Part shown: in pieces, positions 13,070 to 21,406 of the stretch
Layout of the letters: every line of letters begins with the position of its first letter
How positions within the stretch are numbered: position 1 is the first letter of the stretch
Assembly: GCA_005878665.1 (NCBI GenBank)
Contig: VBLR01000150.1
Location: forward strand, 1 to 25,941
DNA: 25,941 bases
DNA from: Methanobacteriota archaeon
GTDB lineage: Archaea; Thermoplasmatota; Thermoplasmata; RBG-16-68-12
Reading direction: 5' to 3'
Made by a program: the position numbers and the translations under genes
Notes under the pieces: model-generated
Databases searched by the model: none
The model's input: only the letters and a program-made list of their open reading frames with translations
What the model was told of the DNA's origin: nothing

Positions 13070-13579
13070 ATGGAGCGAAAGAGCAAGGAGATTCAGGCAG
13101 TGAAGGAACAGAGCCTGGCGAGGACGACCGTTTCGCCCTTCGCTTGGTTGGACGACATGGACCGGTGGTTCGACAACTTCCGCCGGAGCTTCGAGGAGCG
13201 CTTTTGGGGAGGTCCCCTCGCCCGTTGGACCGACTCCGACCTGCGCGTCCGCGAACCTCTCGTCGACGTGATCGACAAGGGTTCCGAGTTCGTGGTCCGG
13301 GCGGAACTCCCCGGCGTCGCGAAGGAGGACGTCGACCTGACCGTCACCCCGGACGGGATTGAGATCCGCGCGGAGACGAACCGCTCCCGGGACGAGAAGG
13401 AGAAGAACTACGAGTACCGCGAGCGGACGTACCAGGCTCTCCAGCGCGTGCTGAGCTTCCCGGAGGAGGTCAAGGCCGACCTCGCCGCTGCGACGCTGAA
13501 TGACGGCGTCCTCGAGGTCCGGGTCCCGAAGAAGGAGCCGACCCCGGAGCCGAAGCCCGTCAAGGTCCCCGTCGAGTGA
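13070..13579 (+). CDS. Small heat shock protein, Hsp20/alpha-crystallin family
   Basis: This ATP-independent chaperone holds unfolding proteins in the cytoplasm, typically as large oligomers. It has 169 residues from ATG 13070, with GAGGTGA just upstream. The N-terminal arm is rich in Trp/Phe/Arg (FAWLDDMDRWFDNFRRSF), as in archaeal Hsp20s. The alpha-crystallin domain spans about residues 60-155: REPLVDVIDKGSEFVVRAEL, PGVAKEDVDLTV, YRERTYQALQRVLSFPEEV, and the family hallmark ATLNDGVLEVRVPK. The C-terminal extension is Pro/Lys-rich and includes VKVPVE, which may serve as the IxI-type docking motif. It lies just upstream of cdc48, giving a protein quality-control pair; a T-rich tract between them suggests separate transcripts. 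Confidence 0.95.
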   Translation: MERKSKEIQAVKEQSLARTTVSPFAWLDDMDRWFDNFRRSFEERFWGGPLARWTDSDLRVREPLVDVIDKGSEFVVRAELPGVAKEDVDLTVTPDGIEIRAETNRSRDEKEKNYEYRERTYQALQRVLSFPEEVKADLAAATLNDGVLEVRVPKKEPTPEPKPVKVPVE

Positions 13580-13594
13580 CGTCGGCCCTTGACC

Positions 13595-13612
13595 TTTTCT
13601 CTTCTCTTTTTC
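13595..13612 (+). terminator. T-rich terminator after hsp20
   Basis: The tract TTTTCTCTTCTCTTTTTC lies about 15 bp after the hsp20 stop. Archaeal termination usually needs only such oligo-T runs, without a hairpin. No comparable tract is seen elsewhere on the plus strand nearby. Confidence 0.6.
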
Positions 13613-13628
13613 CGTTCGAGGTTTCCGC

Positions 13629-13706
13629 ATGAGTTCAAGTAACCCCGATTCGTTGCGAAGCCCCGCGAAGGCCGCGCCTACGGCCCCGCGAGAGGAGACA
13701 CGCTGA
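13629..13706 (+). CDS. Possible 25-codon leader ORF overlapping the cdc48 start
   Basis: ATG 13629 opens a 25-codon frame (starting MSSSNPDSLRSPAKAAPTAP) whose TGA overlaps the cdc48 ATG as TGATG. The composition is low complexity and no family is recognised. The cdc48 ribosome binding site (GAGGAG) lies inside it. It could be a translated leader that couples to cdc48 or a chance frame. Confidence 0.22.
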   Translation: MSSSNPDSLRSPAKAAPTAPREETR

Positions 13707-15898
13707 TGGCCGCCGGCCGTGAGAAATTCCTCCGGGTCGCCGAGGCGAAGCCCGCCGACGCGGGCCGCGGGATCGTGCGCATCGACCCCGAGGTCATGAA
13801 GATCCTCGACTTGAAGGAAGGGGACATCGTCCTCATCGAGGGCGCGAAGTCCACCGCCGCCGGGGTCCGCCGCGGATATCCCGAGGACGCGAATCGAGGA
13901 GTCATCCGGATGGACGGGATGCAACGCCGGAACGCGGGCGTGGGCATCGACGACAAGGTCGGCCTGCGCAAGGCACTCGCCCGGCCCGCGGAGAAGGTGT
14001 CGCTCGCCCCGACCGAGGCGATTCGGATCATGGGCGGCGAGCAGTACATGGCGCAGGTCCTGCAGGGCCGCGCGATCACCCGCGGCGACGTGATCAGCGT
14101 GAGCGTCATGGGCCGCAAGTTCGATTTCGTCGTCACGTCGTTCTCGCCCGGGGCGGACGCAGTCCTCGTCGAGGCGGAGACGGAGATCAAGATTGCCGAG
14201 AAGCCGATCAAAGAGGAAGAGGCGAAGGTCCCGAAGGTCGACTACGAGGACATCGGCGGCCTCGGGAGCGAGGTCCGCAAGGTCCGCGAGATGATCGAGC
14301 TTCCCCTCCGTCACCCGGAGCTGTTCGAACGGCTCGGGGTCGAAGCGCCGAAAGGCGTGCTCCTGCACGGTCCCCCCGGGACAGGCAAGACGCTCCTCGC
14401 CAAAGCCGTCGCATCCGAGACGAATGCGAACTTCCATTCCATCTCCGGTCCCGAGATCATGTCCAAATTCTACGGACAGAGCGAAGAGAACCTGCGGGAC
14501 ATGTTCAAACAGGCGGAGGAGAACGCCCCGAGCATCATCTTCATCGACGAGATCGACTCGATCGCGCCGAAGCGAGACGAGGTCACGGGGGAAGTCGAGC
14601 GGCGGGTCGTCGCCCAACTGCTCGCCCTGATGGATGGCCTCCAGGCCCGCGGCAAGGTCGTCGTCATCGGCGCCACGAACCGTCCGAACGCGCTCGATCC
14701 CGCGTTGCGCCGCCCCGGCCGGTTCGACCGAGAAATCGAGATCGGCGTGCCGGATCGCGACGGCCGGCTCGAGATCCTCCAGATTCACACCCGCGGCATG
14801 CCTTTGTCGAAAGACGTCGACCTGAAGGAACTGGCGGGCCTCACCCACGGATACGTCGGCGCAGACCTCGCGGCCCTCTCGAAGGAGGCCGCGATGCGGT
14901 CCCTGCGGCGCATCCTGCCGGACATCGACCTCCAGGCCGACGTGATCCCGCCGGAAATTCTGAACCGGCTCACCGTCACGAGGGACGATTTCCTCCAAGC
15001 CTACCGGGAGATGGAGCCGTCCACCCTGCGGGAGGTCTTGATTGAGAAGCCGAACGTGCATTGGGAGGACATCGGCGGCCTCGACGAGGCGAAGCAGGAG
15101 TTGCGGGAGTCGATCGAATGGCCGCTCCGGATGAGCAAGGTGTTCGCCCACTTCGACGCGCGTCCCCCGCGGGGCATCATCATCTTCGGCCCTCCCGGCA
15201 CGGGCAAGACACTCCTTGCGAAGGCGGTCGCGACCGAGTCCGAGGCGAACTTCATCTCCGTCCGCGGCCCCGAGTTCATGAGCAAGTGGGTGGGCGAATC
15301 GGAGCGGATGGTCCGGGAGACCTTCCGGAAGGCGAAGACGGCGGCTCCGTGCATCATCTTCTTCGACGAAGTCGACGCGATCACGCCGGTCCGCGGTGGC
15401 ATGGAAGATTCGCAGGTCACCGAGCGCGTGATCTCTCAGATACTCACGGAGATGGACGGGCTCGAGGAGCTGCACAACGTCACCGTGATCGCGGCGACGA
15501 ACCGCATGGACCTGGTCGACCCCGCGCTGCTCCGTCCCGGGCGCTTCGACCGGCACATCTACATCGCGCCGCCGGACCTCGCGACGCGGAAGGCGATCCT
15601 CAAGATTCACGCGCGCCGGAAGCCGCTCGGAAAGGACGTCGACCTCGATGACATCGCGCGGAGGACCGACAAGTACACCGGAGCGGAACTCGCGGCCGTG
15701 TGCAACGAGGCCGCGATGCTCGCGATCCGGGAGACCGCGACGAAGTATCCGGACCTGGACGAGGCGACGCTGAAGAAGGTCACGATTGAAAAGCGACACT
15801 TCGAGGCCGCGTTGAAGAAGGTCCAGCCGCAGACGGGAGACCCCTCTCTGTATAGTCGCCTGCCCTCCCGGTTCCCATCGAGCCCAGAAGTCAGCTGA
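13706..15898 (+). CDS. CDC48/VCP-type AAA+ ATPase
   Basis: This hexameric unfoldase extracts and unfolds proteins, probably upstream of the proteasome. It has 730 residues, normal for archaeal CDC48. The N-terminal double-psi barrel and second N subdomain span about residues 1-185. D1 has Walker A GPPGTGKT (222-229), Walker B IIFIDEID (277-284) and an arginine-finger stretch RRPGRFDREIE. D2 has Walker A GPPGTGKT (495-502), Walker B IIFFDEVDA (550-558) and LLRPGRFDRHIY. Both ATP sites look intact. The C-terminus ends LYSRLPSRFPSSPEVS without an obvious HbYX motif, so direct 20S docking is not indicated. ATG 13706 has GAGGAG eight bases upstream. PAN lies 13 kb away, so both unfoldase types occur. 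Confidence 0.96.
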   Translation: MAAGREKFLRVAEAKPADAGRGIVRIDPEVMKILDLKEGDIVLIEGAKSTAAGVRRGYPEDANRGVIRMDGMQRRNAGVGIDDKVGLRKALARPAEKVSLAPTEAIRIMGGEQYMAQVLQGRAITRGDVISVSVMGRKFDFVVTSFSPGADAVLVEAETEIKIAEKPIKEEEAKVPKVDYEDIGGLGSEVRKVREMIELPLRHPELFERLGVEAPKGVLLHGPPGTGKTLLAKAVASETNANFHSISGPEIMSKFYGQSEENLRDMFKQAEENAPSIIFIDEIDSIAPKRDEVTGEVERRVVAQLLALMDGLQARGKVVVIGATNRPNALDPALRRPGRFDREIEIGVPDRDGRLEILQIHTRGMPLSKDVDLKELAGLTHGYVGADLAALSKEAAMRSLRRILPDIDLQADVIPPEILNRLTVTRDDFLQAYREMEPSTLREVLIEKPNVHWEDIGGLDEAKQELRESIEWPLRMSKVFAHFDARPPRGIIIFGPPGTGKTLLAKAVATESEANFISVRGPEFMSKWVGESERMVRETFRKAKTAAPCIIFFDEVDAITPVRGGMEDSQVTERVISQILTEMDGLEELHNVTVIAATNRMDLVDPALLRPGRFDRHIYIAPPDLATRKAILKIHARRKPLGKDVDLDDIARRTDKYTGAELAAVCNEAAMLAIRETATKYPDLDEATLKKVTIEKRHFEAALKKVQPQTGDPSLYSRLPSRFPSSPEVS

Positions 15899-15937
15899 GC
15901 CCGAAAGATTAAGCCGGGTCGGGGGGAATCGCGGCCG

Positions 15938-16858
15938 ATGGCGGCCTCGGCTCCCGGAAAGCTGATCCTCTTCGGAGAGCATGCGGTCGTCTTCGGTGAG
16001 CCGGCCCTCAGCACGGCGATCAACCTCCGGGCCGAGGTGTACGCCCGGCCCCATCCGGAATGGAGGGCGGACGGTGGTTCGATCGACGAGCCCCGGTATC
16101 GCTATGTGAAGGCCGCGGTCGCGAAGGTGAAGACTTCCGGCCCGCTGTGGCTCGAGATCCGCTCGATGGTCCCGAGCGGCGCCGGTCTGGGATCCTCCGC
16201 GGCGGTGACCGTTGCGACGCTGGGGACTTTGCATGGAATAGGCGGATCCATCGACGCGAAGACGATTGCGCGTGAGGGCTTCGAGGTCGAACACGAAGTC
16301 CAGGGGCGCGCGAGCCCGATCGACACGAGCACGGCGAGCGCCGGCGGCGGCCTCCTGGTCCTCCCGAAGCCTCAAGACGGACTCCTGTGGACGATCGAAC
16401 GGGATGCGCGCCGGTGGTGCCTCCACCGGACGGACCTGCCCTCCTTGGACTTCGTCATCGGCAACAGCGGGATCAGCGCCGCGACCGGGCCGCTCGTCGC
16501 GAACGTGAAGGAACGCGTGGACCGATCCCGCGAGGCCGCGGGCGCCGTACGCGAAATCGGACGGATCACCCTGGACGGATTGGACGCGCTCCGGCGGAAC
16601 GACCTCGTTGAGGCCGGGCACCTGATGGACCGGAACCACGCGCTCCTCACGCAACTCGGCGTGGGTCACCCGATGCTCGACCGCCTCGCGGACGCCGCGC
16701 GGAAGACGAGCTACGGCGCGAAGCTCACCGGGGCCGGCGGCGGCGGAAGCATCGTGGCGCTATCGGACCGGCCCCAGGAGACCGTCGAGGCGATTCGTGC
16801 GGCCGGAGGAAAGGCGTTCGTCGTCAGGTCGGATCCAACCGGAGTGGCGACTCTTTGA
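15938..16858 (+). CDS. mvk: Mevalonate kinase (GHMP family)
   Basis: This enzyme phosphorylates mevalonate with ATP to 5-phosphomevalonate, an early step in making the isoprenoid chains of archaeal lipids. It has 306 residues, normal for archaeal mevalonate kinases. Motifs are APGKLILFGEHAVVFGEPAL at the N-terminus, the GHMP ATP loop VPSGAGLGSSAAVT (about residue 78 onward), HEVQGRASPIDTSTA, and the C-terminal GAKLTGAGGGGSIVAL. A weak AAGATTAAG box about 30 bp upstream suggests its own near-leaderless promoter rather than read-through from cdc48. Its TGA overlaps the ATG of the next gene as TGATG. The motif match to canonical 5-kinases argues against the mevalonate 3-kinase found in Thermoplasma. 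Confidence 0.94.
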   Translation: MAASAPGKLILFGEHAVVFGEPALSTAINLRAEVYARPHPEWRADGGSIDEPRYRYVKAAVAKVKTSGPLWLEIRSMVPSGAGLGSSAAVTVATLGTLHGIGGSIDAKTIAREGFEVEHEVQGRASPIDTSTASAGGGLLVLPKPQDGLLWTIERDARRWCLHRTDLPSLDFVIGNSGISAATGPLVANVKERVDRSREAAGAVREIGRITLDGLDALRRNDLVEAGHLMDRNHALLTQLGVGHPMLDRLADAARKTSYGAKLTGAGGGGSIVALSDRPQETVEAIRAAGGKAFVVRSDPTGVATL

Positions 16859-18168
16859 TGAGGCGGGTCCAGGCCCACAAGATCCGCGCGACCCGCGAGG
16901 AACGGGTGGCCGGACCGCGATCCCTCCTCGTGGTCCACGCGGCCGAGCTGCTCACGTTGCAGGGACCCATAGGCCCGCGCCGAGGCGAAGGGGCGGAGGA
17001 CCTCGGCCTCATCGAGGATGGAGCCCTCTATGCCGAAGACGAGCGAATCGTGGACGTCGGGCCGACCTCCGACGTGCTCGCCCGACACCCCCACGCGAGT
17101 GTGAAAATCGACGCGACCGGACAGACGGTCCTTCCCGGTTTCGTCGATGCACACACGCACGCGGTCTTCGCTGGATCCCGCGAGCACGAGGTCGAGTGGA
17201 AGGCCCAGGGGATGGGATACCGGGAGATCGCGGCTCGCGGGGGTGGCATCCTTCATACCGTGCGGGCGACGAGAGAAGCGAGCGAGGAGCAACTCGCCAG
17301 GACCGCCACCGAGCGCTTCCGATCCATGCTCGCCTTTGGGACGACGACCATCGAAGTGAAGAGCGGGTACGGACTCCGGACCGAGGACGAGCTCAAAACC
17401 CTTCGGGCCGCGGCGAAAGCCGGTGAGGCGGCCGGCGTCGATGTCGTTCGGACCTTCCTCGGAGCCCACGCGATTCCGCCGGAATTCGAGGGGCGCGCGG
17501 AAGCCTACGTCGAGCTCGTCGCCGGCGACATGATGGACGCGGTCGCGAGTTCGCGTCTCGCCACGTTCTGCGTTGTCTTCGTCGACGACGGGTTCTTCAC
17601 GGCGGACCAGGCGCGGCGGATTCTCAATCGCGCGAAGTCCGCGGGCCTCGGAGGGAAGATCCATGCCGACGAACTCGCCGACACGGGAGGCGCGGCTCTC
17701 GCCGCGGAAATCGGCGCGACATCCGCGGACCATCTTCTCCATGCGTCCACGGCCGGGATCGATGCGCTCGCGCGGACCTCGGTCGTCGGGGTCTTGTTGC
17801 CGGCGACGTCGTTGGTCTCCCACCTCCCGTTCGCCGATGGCCGACGACTCATCGCGGCGGGGGTTCCCATCGCCCTCGGGACGGACTTCAACCCGAACTG
17901 CTGGTGCGAATCCGCGCAGCTGACGATCGCGTTGGCATGTCACCACAACGGCCTCCTCCCCGCGCAGGCGGTGGTCGCGGCAACGATCAATGCGGCCTAC
18001 GCGGTCGGCCTGGCCTCCGATGTCGGGAGCTTGGAGCCCGGAAAGCTCGCCGATCTCCTGGTCCTCGGCGTCCCCTCGTACCGCCATCTCGGCTACCGGG
18101 TTGGCGGGAATGTGGTCCGGGTCGTCATCAAGCGAGGCGCCGTCCAACTCGACGGTCCACTCCGATAG
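16858..18168 (+). CDS. hutI: Imidazolonepropionase (HutI)
   Basis: This metal-dependent amidohydrolase opens 4-imidazolone-5-propanoate to N-formimidoyl-glutamate, the third step of histidine breakdown. It has 436 residues from ATG 16858. Metal and substrate motifs are GFVDAHTHAVFAGSREHE, IEVKSGYGL, a GAHAIPPEF loop, HADELADTGGAALAAE, and GTDFNPNCWCESAQLTIALA near the C-terminus, followed by the GSLEPGKLADLLVL ending typical of amidohydrolases. The first 25 residues are Arg-rich and longer than usual, so an internal GTG near 16906 could be the true start. It overlaps the mevalonate kinase stop (TGATG), so it is probably translated from the same message. No hutU, hutH or formimidoylglutamate gene lies in the window. 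Confidence 0.93.
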   Translation: MRRVQAHKIRATREERVAGPRSLLVVHAAELLTLQGPIGPRRGEGAEDLGLIEDGALYAEDERIVDVGPTSDVLARHPHASVKIDATGQTVLPGFVDAHTHAVFAGSREHEVEWKAQGMGYREIAARGGGILHTVRATREASEEQLARTATERFRSMLAFGTTTIEVKSGYGLRTEDELKTLRAAAKAGEAAGVDVVRTFLGAHAIPPEFEGRAEAYVELVAGDMMDAVASSRLATFCVVFVDDGFFTADQARRILNRAKSAGLGGKIHADELADTGGAALAAEIGATSADHLLHASTAGIDALARTSVVGVLLPATSLVSHLPFADGRRLIAAGVPIALGTDFNPNCWCESAQLTIALACHHNGLLPAQAVVAATINAAYAVGLASDVGSLEPGKLADLLVLGVPSYRHLGYRVGGNVVRVVIKRGAVQLDGPLR

Positions 18169-18235
18169 GGGATGCCCTTCGTTCGCCGGCGGCGGCTTCT
18201 TCTCCCCGACTCGCATTCCTCGATGCCGGAGTCTC

Positions 18236-18553
18236 ATGATCGCGAGGACGTGGCACGGAGTGACGGCGACATCGAAGGCCGATGCGTACTTCCAGGTGCT
18301 CCAGGACACCGGACTCAAGGAGTACCGCGACACACCAGGCAACCAAGGGGGGATTGTCCTCCGGCGAACGGACGGGGATGTGACTCATTTCCTCCTGATC
18401 ACATTCTGGGAATCGTTCGATGCGATCCGCCGCTTCGCAGGCCCGAATCCGGAGCGTTCCGTGTACTATCCGGAAGACAAGGAGTTCCTCCTCGAGTTCG
18501 AGCCGACCGTGACGCACTACGACGTCCTCGTGTCGCCGGACGAATGGCCCTGA
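18236..18553 (+). CDS. Small ABM/dabb-like ferredoxin-fold protein
   Basis: The product is 105 residues from ATG 18236 and begins MIARTWHGVTATSKADAYFQ, the usual opening of antibiotic-biosynthesis-monooxygenase-like (ABM) domain proteins. It continues with TGLKEYRDTPGNQGGIVLRR, FLLITFWESFDAIRRFAG and VYYPEDKEFLLEFEP. Such dimeric alpha/beta-barrel proteins include quinol monooxygenases and haem-degrading enzymes, but many have no known activity; no substrate can be named here. It starts 67 bp after the hutI stop on the same strand with GGAG just upstream, so it may be the last gene of the mvk-hutI transcript. It is convergent with the nucleotidyltransferase at 18578. Confidence 0.85.
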   Translation: MIARTWHGVTATSKADAYFQVLQDTGLKEYRDTPGNQGGIVLRRTDGDVTHFLLITFWESFDAIRRFAGPNPERSVYYPEDKEFLLEFEPTVTHYDVLVSPDEWP

Positions 18554-18577
18554 CGACCCGGGCCCATCCGGACACGC

Positions 18578-19657
18578 CTACGGCGGCTGGGAGACCGTCG
18601 CGTTCTCGAGTCGCGAACCCGCTCGAATCGTCATCATGTCCCCGATGATGCTCGCGGCGATTCGCGCTCCCTCCTCGATGACGCAGCCGCGGGAGATCAC
18701 GCTGTCGACGATTTCCGCGGCGGCGCCGATGACGCTCCCCTCGAGGACGATGCTGTTGCGGACGACCGCGTTCCCCTCGACCCGCGCGGATTCGTAGAGG
18801 CAGGCGTTGTCCACGATGCTGCCCGCCCGGAGGATCGCCCCCGGACCGACGTAGCAGGGCCCGCGGATCGTGACCCCCTCGTCGACCCGTGCGGCCGGAT
18901 CGAGAATCACCGGGCCGTCGCTCTTCACGCCCGCGCGTCGGAGCGGCTTCCCCTCGCGGCGGACGATTTCCATGCTCGCCTTCCAGAGGTCGTGCGGCCG
19001 GCCGATGTCCATCCACACGCCATCGATGCGCGAGCCGTAGAGGGGTACGCCTTTCGAGAGCAGTTTCGGGAACAGGTCCTTCGAGAAATCGAACTTCTGA
19101 TCGGGCGGGATGAACTCGAGGACTTCCGGCTCGAGCACGTAGATGCCCGCGTTGGCCAGGTTCGAGAACGCTTCTTCCTTCCGCGGTTTCTCCTTGAACT
19201 TCTGGATCCGGCCCTTCGCGTCGAGGCCGACGATCCCGAACTGCGTCGGATCCTGGACGTCCGTCAGGGCGATCGTCACGACGCCGCCCTTCCGCTTGTG
19301 GAACTCGTACAGCGCCTTGAAGTCGACATCGCACAGGATGTCGCCCATCGCGACGAGGAACGTGTCGTCGATGAACATGCCGACGCGGCGCACCGCGCCC
19401 GCGGTGCCGGCCGGGTTCTCCTCGAAGCTGTAGAGGATCGAGGCGTTGTAGTCCAAACCATCGCCGATCGACTTGATCAGGGTGTCCGAGAGGTACGCCG
19501 TCGTCACGATGATCTCGTGGAACCCGGACCCCGCGAGGGATCGCAGAACGTAGTCGATGCACGGCCGTCCCGCGATCGGGATGAGCGGTTTCGGCCTTTT
19601 GTACGTCAACGGCTTCAGGCGGGTGCCTTCGCCTCCCGCGAGGACGACCGCTTTCAT
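18578..19657 (-). CDS. NDP-sugar pyrophosphorylase with C-terminal hexapeptide helix
   Basis: The protein joins a nucleotidyltransferase domain, which makes an NDP-sugar from NTP and a sugar 1-phosphate, to a left-handed beta-helix. It has 359 residues. The N-terminal motif VVLAGGEGTRLKPLTYKRPK and PLIPIAGRPCIDYVL form the nucleotide site; GDILCDVD and NAGIYVLEPEVLEF follow, and VWMDIGRPHDLW closes the catalytic domain. Residues from about 240 on show hexapeptide turns (VTIRGPCYVGPGAIL, NAVVRNSIVLEGSVIG). Archaeal members include glucose-1-phosphate thymidylyl- and mannose-1-phosphate guanylyltransferases; the sequence alone does not choose between them. Its ATG overlaps the stop of the coiled-coil gene (ATGA), so it is the last gene of a minus-strand operon. 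Confidence 0.9.
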   Translation of the reverse strand: MKAVVLAGGEGTRLKPLTYKRPKPLIPIAGRPCIDYVLRSLAGSGFHEIIVTTAYLSDTLIKSIGDGLDYNASILYSFEENPAGTAGAVRRVGMFIDDTFLVAMGDILCDVDFKALYEFHKRKGGVVTIALTDVQDPTQFGIVGLDAKGRIQKFKEKPRKEEAFSNLANAGIYVLEPEVLEFIPPDQKFDFSKDLFPKLLSKGVPLYGSRIDGVWMDIGRPHDLWKASMEIVRREGKPLRRAGVKSDGPVILDPAARVDEGVTIRGPCYVGPGAILRAGSIVDNACLYESARVEGNAVVRNSIVLEGSVIGAAAEIVDSVISRGCVIEEGARIAASIIGDMMTIRAGSRLENATVSQPP

Positions 19658-20526
19658 CGACCGATCTCCACCCTCCCCTTCTCGAGCAACGCCTTCAGGG
19701 CGGCGTCCGCGGAGGCATCGAGTTTCTTCTCGTCCAGCAGCGCATCTCGGACCGCACGGTTCTGTTCGCGCAGCATGGTCCGGGCCTCCCGGGCCTCGGA
19801 TCGCTTGGCCCCCCGGATCGAAAGGACCTTCTCGCGCATCTCGACGACCTTGGCGTGGACCTCGTCGGCCTTGTCTCGCGCGGCGAGGAACGCCTCGTGT
19901 TTCTCGTTCCCGTCGTGGATCAGGGCAGAGATCTGATGGACGATCCCGACGGTCTCCTCATGGACCGAGCGGGCCTTCTCGCTCAGCGCGATGGCCGCCT
20001 CATGCTCCTTCTCCGCGGCCTGGAAGAAATCCGTGATCCCCGAATCGATGTCCCGGATCTCCTTGGCAATCTTGTCTTGATCCGCCTTCAGGATCTCGAG
20101 CTGCTTGAGGCGTTTCATCGAGTCCTTGAGCTCGCCGAGCAATTCGTTCTCGGCGCTCAGCGTCAGGGAGGCCGTCTGCTGCCGCATGTCCAGCTGGGAG
20201 ACGCGCCTTTTCAGGGCGCGCAGCTCGAGGCCGACATCGGCGTGGCCGGAGCCGCGGAGTTTTCGTTTCATTTCGATGAGCGCCTTCGCCTTCCCTTGGA
20301 GCTCGTCCCGCTTCTGCCGGTGTTTCCGAGCTTCTCCGGCAAAGGAGGCGCGGCGGTCCTTGAGTGCTCGGAGCGTCGCGCCGATCTGTCGCTTCGTCTC
20401 GTGGACGAGATCTCGCTCCTGGCGGAGGAGCTGCGCCTCTCGGTTCAGGGCGTCGCGCTTCTCGAGGAGACTTTGGAGCTTGATCTCCGCCTGATCGAGT
20501 TCAGAAAGGGTTTTCTTCCGGACCAT
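19654..20526 (-). CDS. COG1340-type archaeal coiled-coil protein
   Basis: The product is 290 residues, almost wholly predicted coiled coil: heptad-like Leu/Ile/Ala spacing with abundant Glu, Lys and Arg, starting MVRKKTLSELDQAEIKLQSL. The breaks around GHADVGLELRALKRRVSQLD and DSGITDFFQAAEKEHE are shared with the uncharacterised archaeal COG1340 family. There are no membrane segments and no catalytic motif. Its role is unknown; a structural or scaffolding function would be a guess. The start is ATG 20526, 45 bp after the ksgA stop on the same strand. Its stop overlaps the start of the nucleotidyltransferase gene, so the two are probably coupled. Confidence 0.85.
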   Translation of the reverse strand: MVRKKTLSELDQAEIKLQSLLEKRDALNREAQLLRQERDLVHETKRQIGATLRALKDRRASFAGEARKHRQKRDELQGKAKALIEMKRKLRGSGHADVGLELRALKRRVSQLDMRQQTASLTLSAENELLGELKDSMKRLKQLEILKADQDKIAKEIRDIDSGITDFFQAAEKEHEAAIALSEKARSVHEETVGIVHQISALIHDGNEKHEAFLAARDKADEVHAKVVEMREKVLSIRGAKRSEAREARTMLREQNRAVRDALLDEKKLDASADAALKALLEKGRVEIGR

Positions 20527-20571
20527 CGGGTCCCCCGGCAGGATGGAATGCAGCGATTGACGGATGTGCCA

Positions 20572-21381
20572 TTAACCTTTCGCCATGCGAACGGCGTCGG
20601 CGATGCGGCCGATCTCCTGCGGAGATAACTCTTCGACGCGCCGCGTCCGGAATGGGACGGTCGGGAGGACCGCCTCGAGGGCGTCCGGCGACCTCGCGAG
20701 GGACGGCCATCCGAGGCGGAGGCCGTTCTCGACGGTCTTCCGCCGGTGCCGGAAGAGCGCGTCGACGACCGCATCGTAGCGGTCCGGATCCGCGATCGGG
20801 AACGGGGGGGGACGCGGTCCGAGCCGCACGAGCGCGGAGTCTACACGAGGCTGAGGGTGAAACGCGTTCCTCGGCACGCGTTCCAGGATCTCGCACGCGG
20901 CCCTCCGGTAGACGCCGACGCTCAGCCGGGAGTAGTCCGCCGTCGCGGGCTGTGCGATCATCCGCCGCGCGAACTCCCATTGGTACATCAGGACGGCGAG
21001 CCGGAAAGGCTCATCGAGCAAACGGAACGTCAGCGGAGACGAAATCTGGTACGGCAGGTTCGAGGCCATGACATCGAACCGGGGCCATTCGATCGCGAGG
21101 GCGTCGCCCTCGATCACCTCGACCTCCGGGAGGCTGTCCCGCAGGAACGCGACGAACCGGCGATCGGCTTCGATAGCCACCACGTGCCGCGCCCGTTCCG
21201 CCAGGAGACGGGTGAGGACCCCCAGGCCGGGACCGATCTCCAGGACCGTGTCGGACGAGCGAATCGCCGCGTGGCCCACGTGGCGCATCGCCACTCGGGA
21301 ATCGACGAGGAAGTGCTGACCGAGACGTTTCTTCGGTCGAATCCCGAGGCGGTCTAGGACGCGCCGCGGAGCGTCGTCCAC
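20572..21381 (-). CDS. ksgA: 16S rRNA dimethyladenosine transferase (KsgA/RsmA/Dim1)
   Basis: This methyltransferase uses S-adenosylmethionine to dimethylate two adjacent adenosines near the 3' end of 16S rRNA during small-subunit maturation. It has 269 residues from GTG 21381, a normal length. The N-terminal RPKKRLGQHFLVD is the family start motif; VLEIGPGLGVLTRLLAERA is the SAM-binding loop with the acidic VVAIEADRRF after it; GDALAIEWPRFDVMASNLPY carries the catalytic NLPY motif. The C-terminal helical domain includes NAFHPQPRVDSALVRL and LFRHRRKTVENGL. It sits 25 bp after the stop of the secreted repeat protein and 45 bp before the coiled-coil gene, inside a minus-strand cluster. Confidence 0.96.
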   Translation of the reverse strand: MDDAPRRVLDRLGIRPKKRLGQHFLVDSRVAMRHVGHAAIRSSDTVLEIGPGLGVLTRLLAERARHVVAIEADRRFVAFLRDSLPEVEVIEGDALAIEWPRFDVMASNLPYQISSPLTFRLLDEPFRLAVLMYQWEFARRMIAQPATADYSRLSVGVYRRAACEILERVPRNAFHPQPRVDSALVRLGPRPPPFPIADPDRYDAVVDALFRHRRKTVENGLRLGWPSLARSPDALEAVLPTVPFRTRRVEELSPQEIGRIADAVRMAKG

Positions 21382-21406
21382 GGGGGCCGGACGGACTCCG
21401 GCCGCT

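Noticed and set aside
13031..16669. A 1,212-codon open frame on the minus strand
   Set aside because: It lies antisense to hsp20, cdc48 and mevalonate kinase, all certain genes, and its product is Arg/Asp/Leu-rich with no family motif; long antisense frames are common in GC-rich DNA.
16711..18342. A 543-codon open frame on the minus strand
   Set aside because: It is antisense to hutI and the end of mevalonate kinase and has no recognisable motif.
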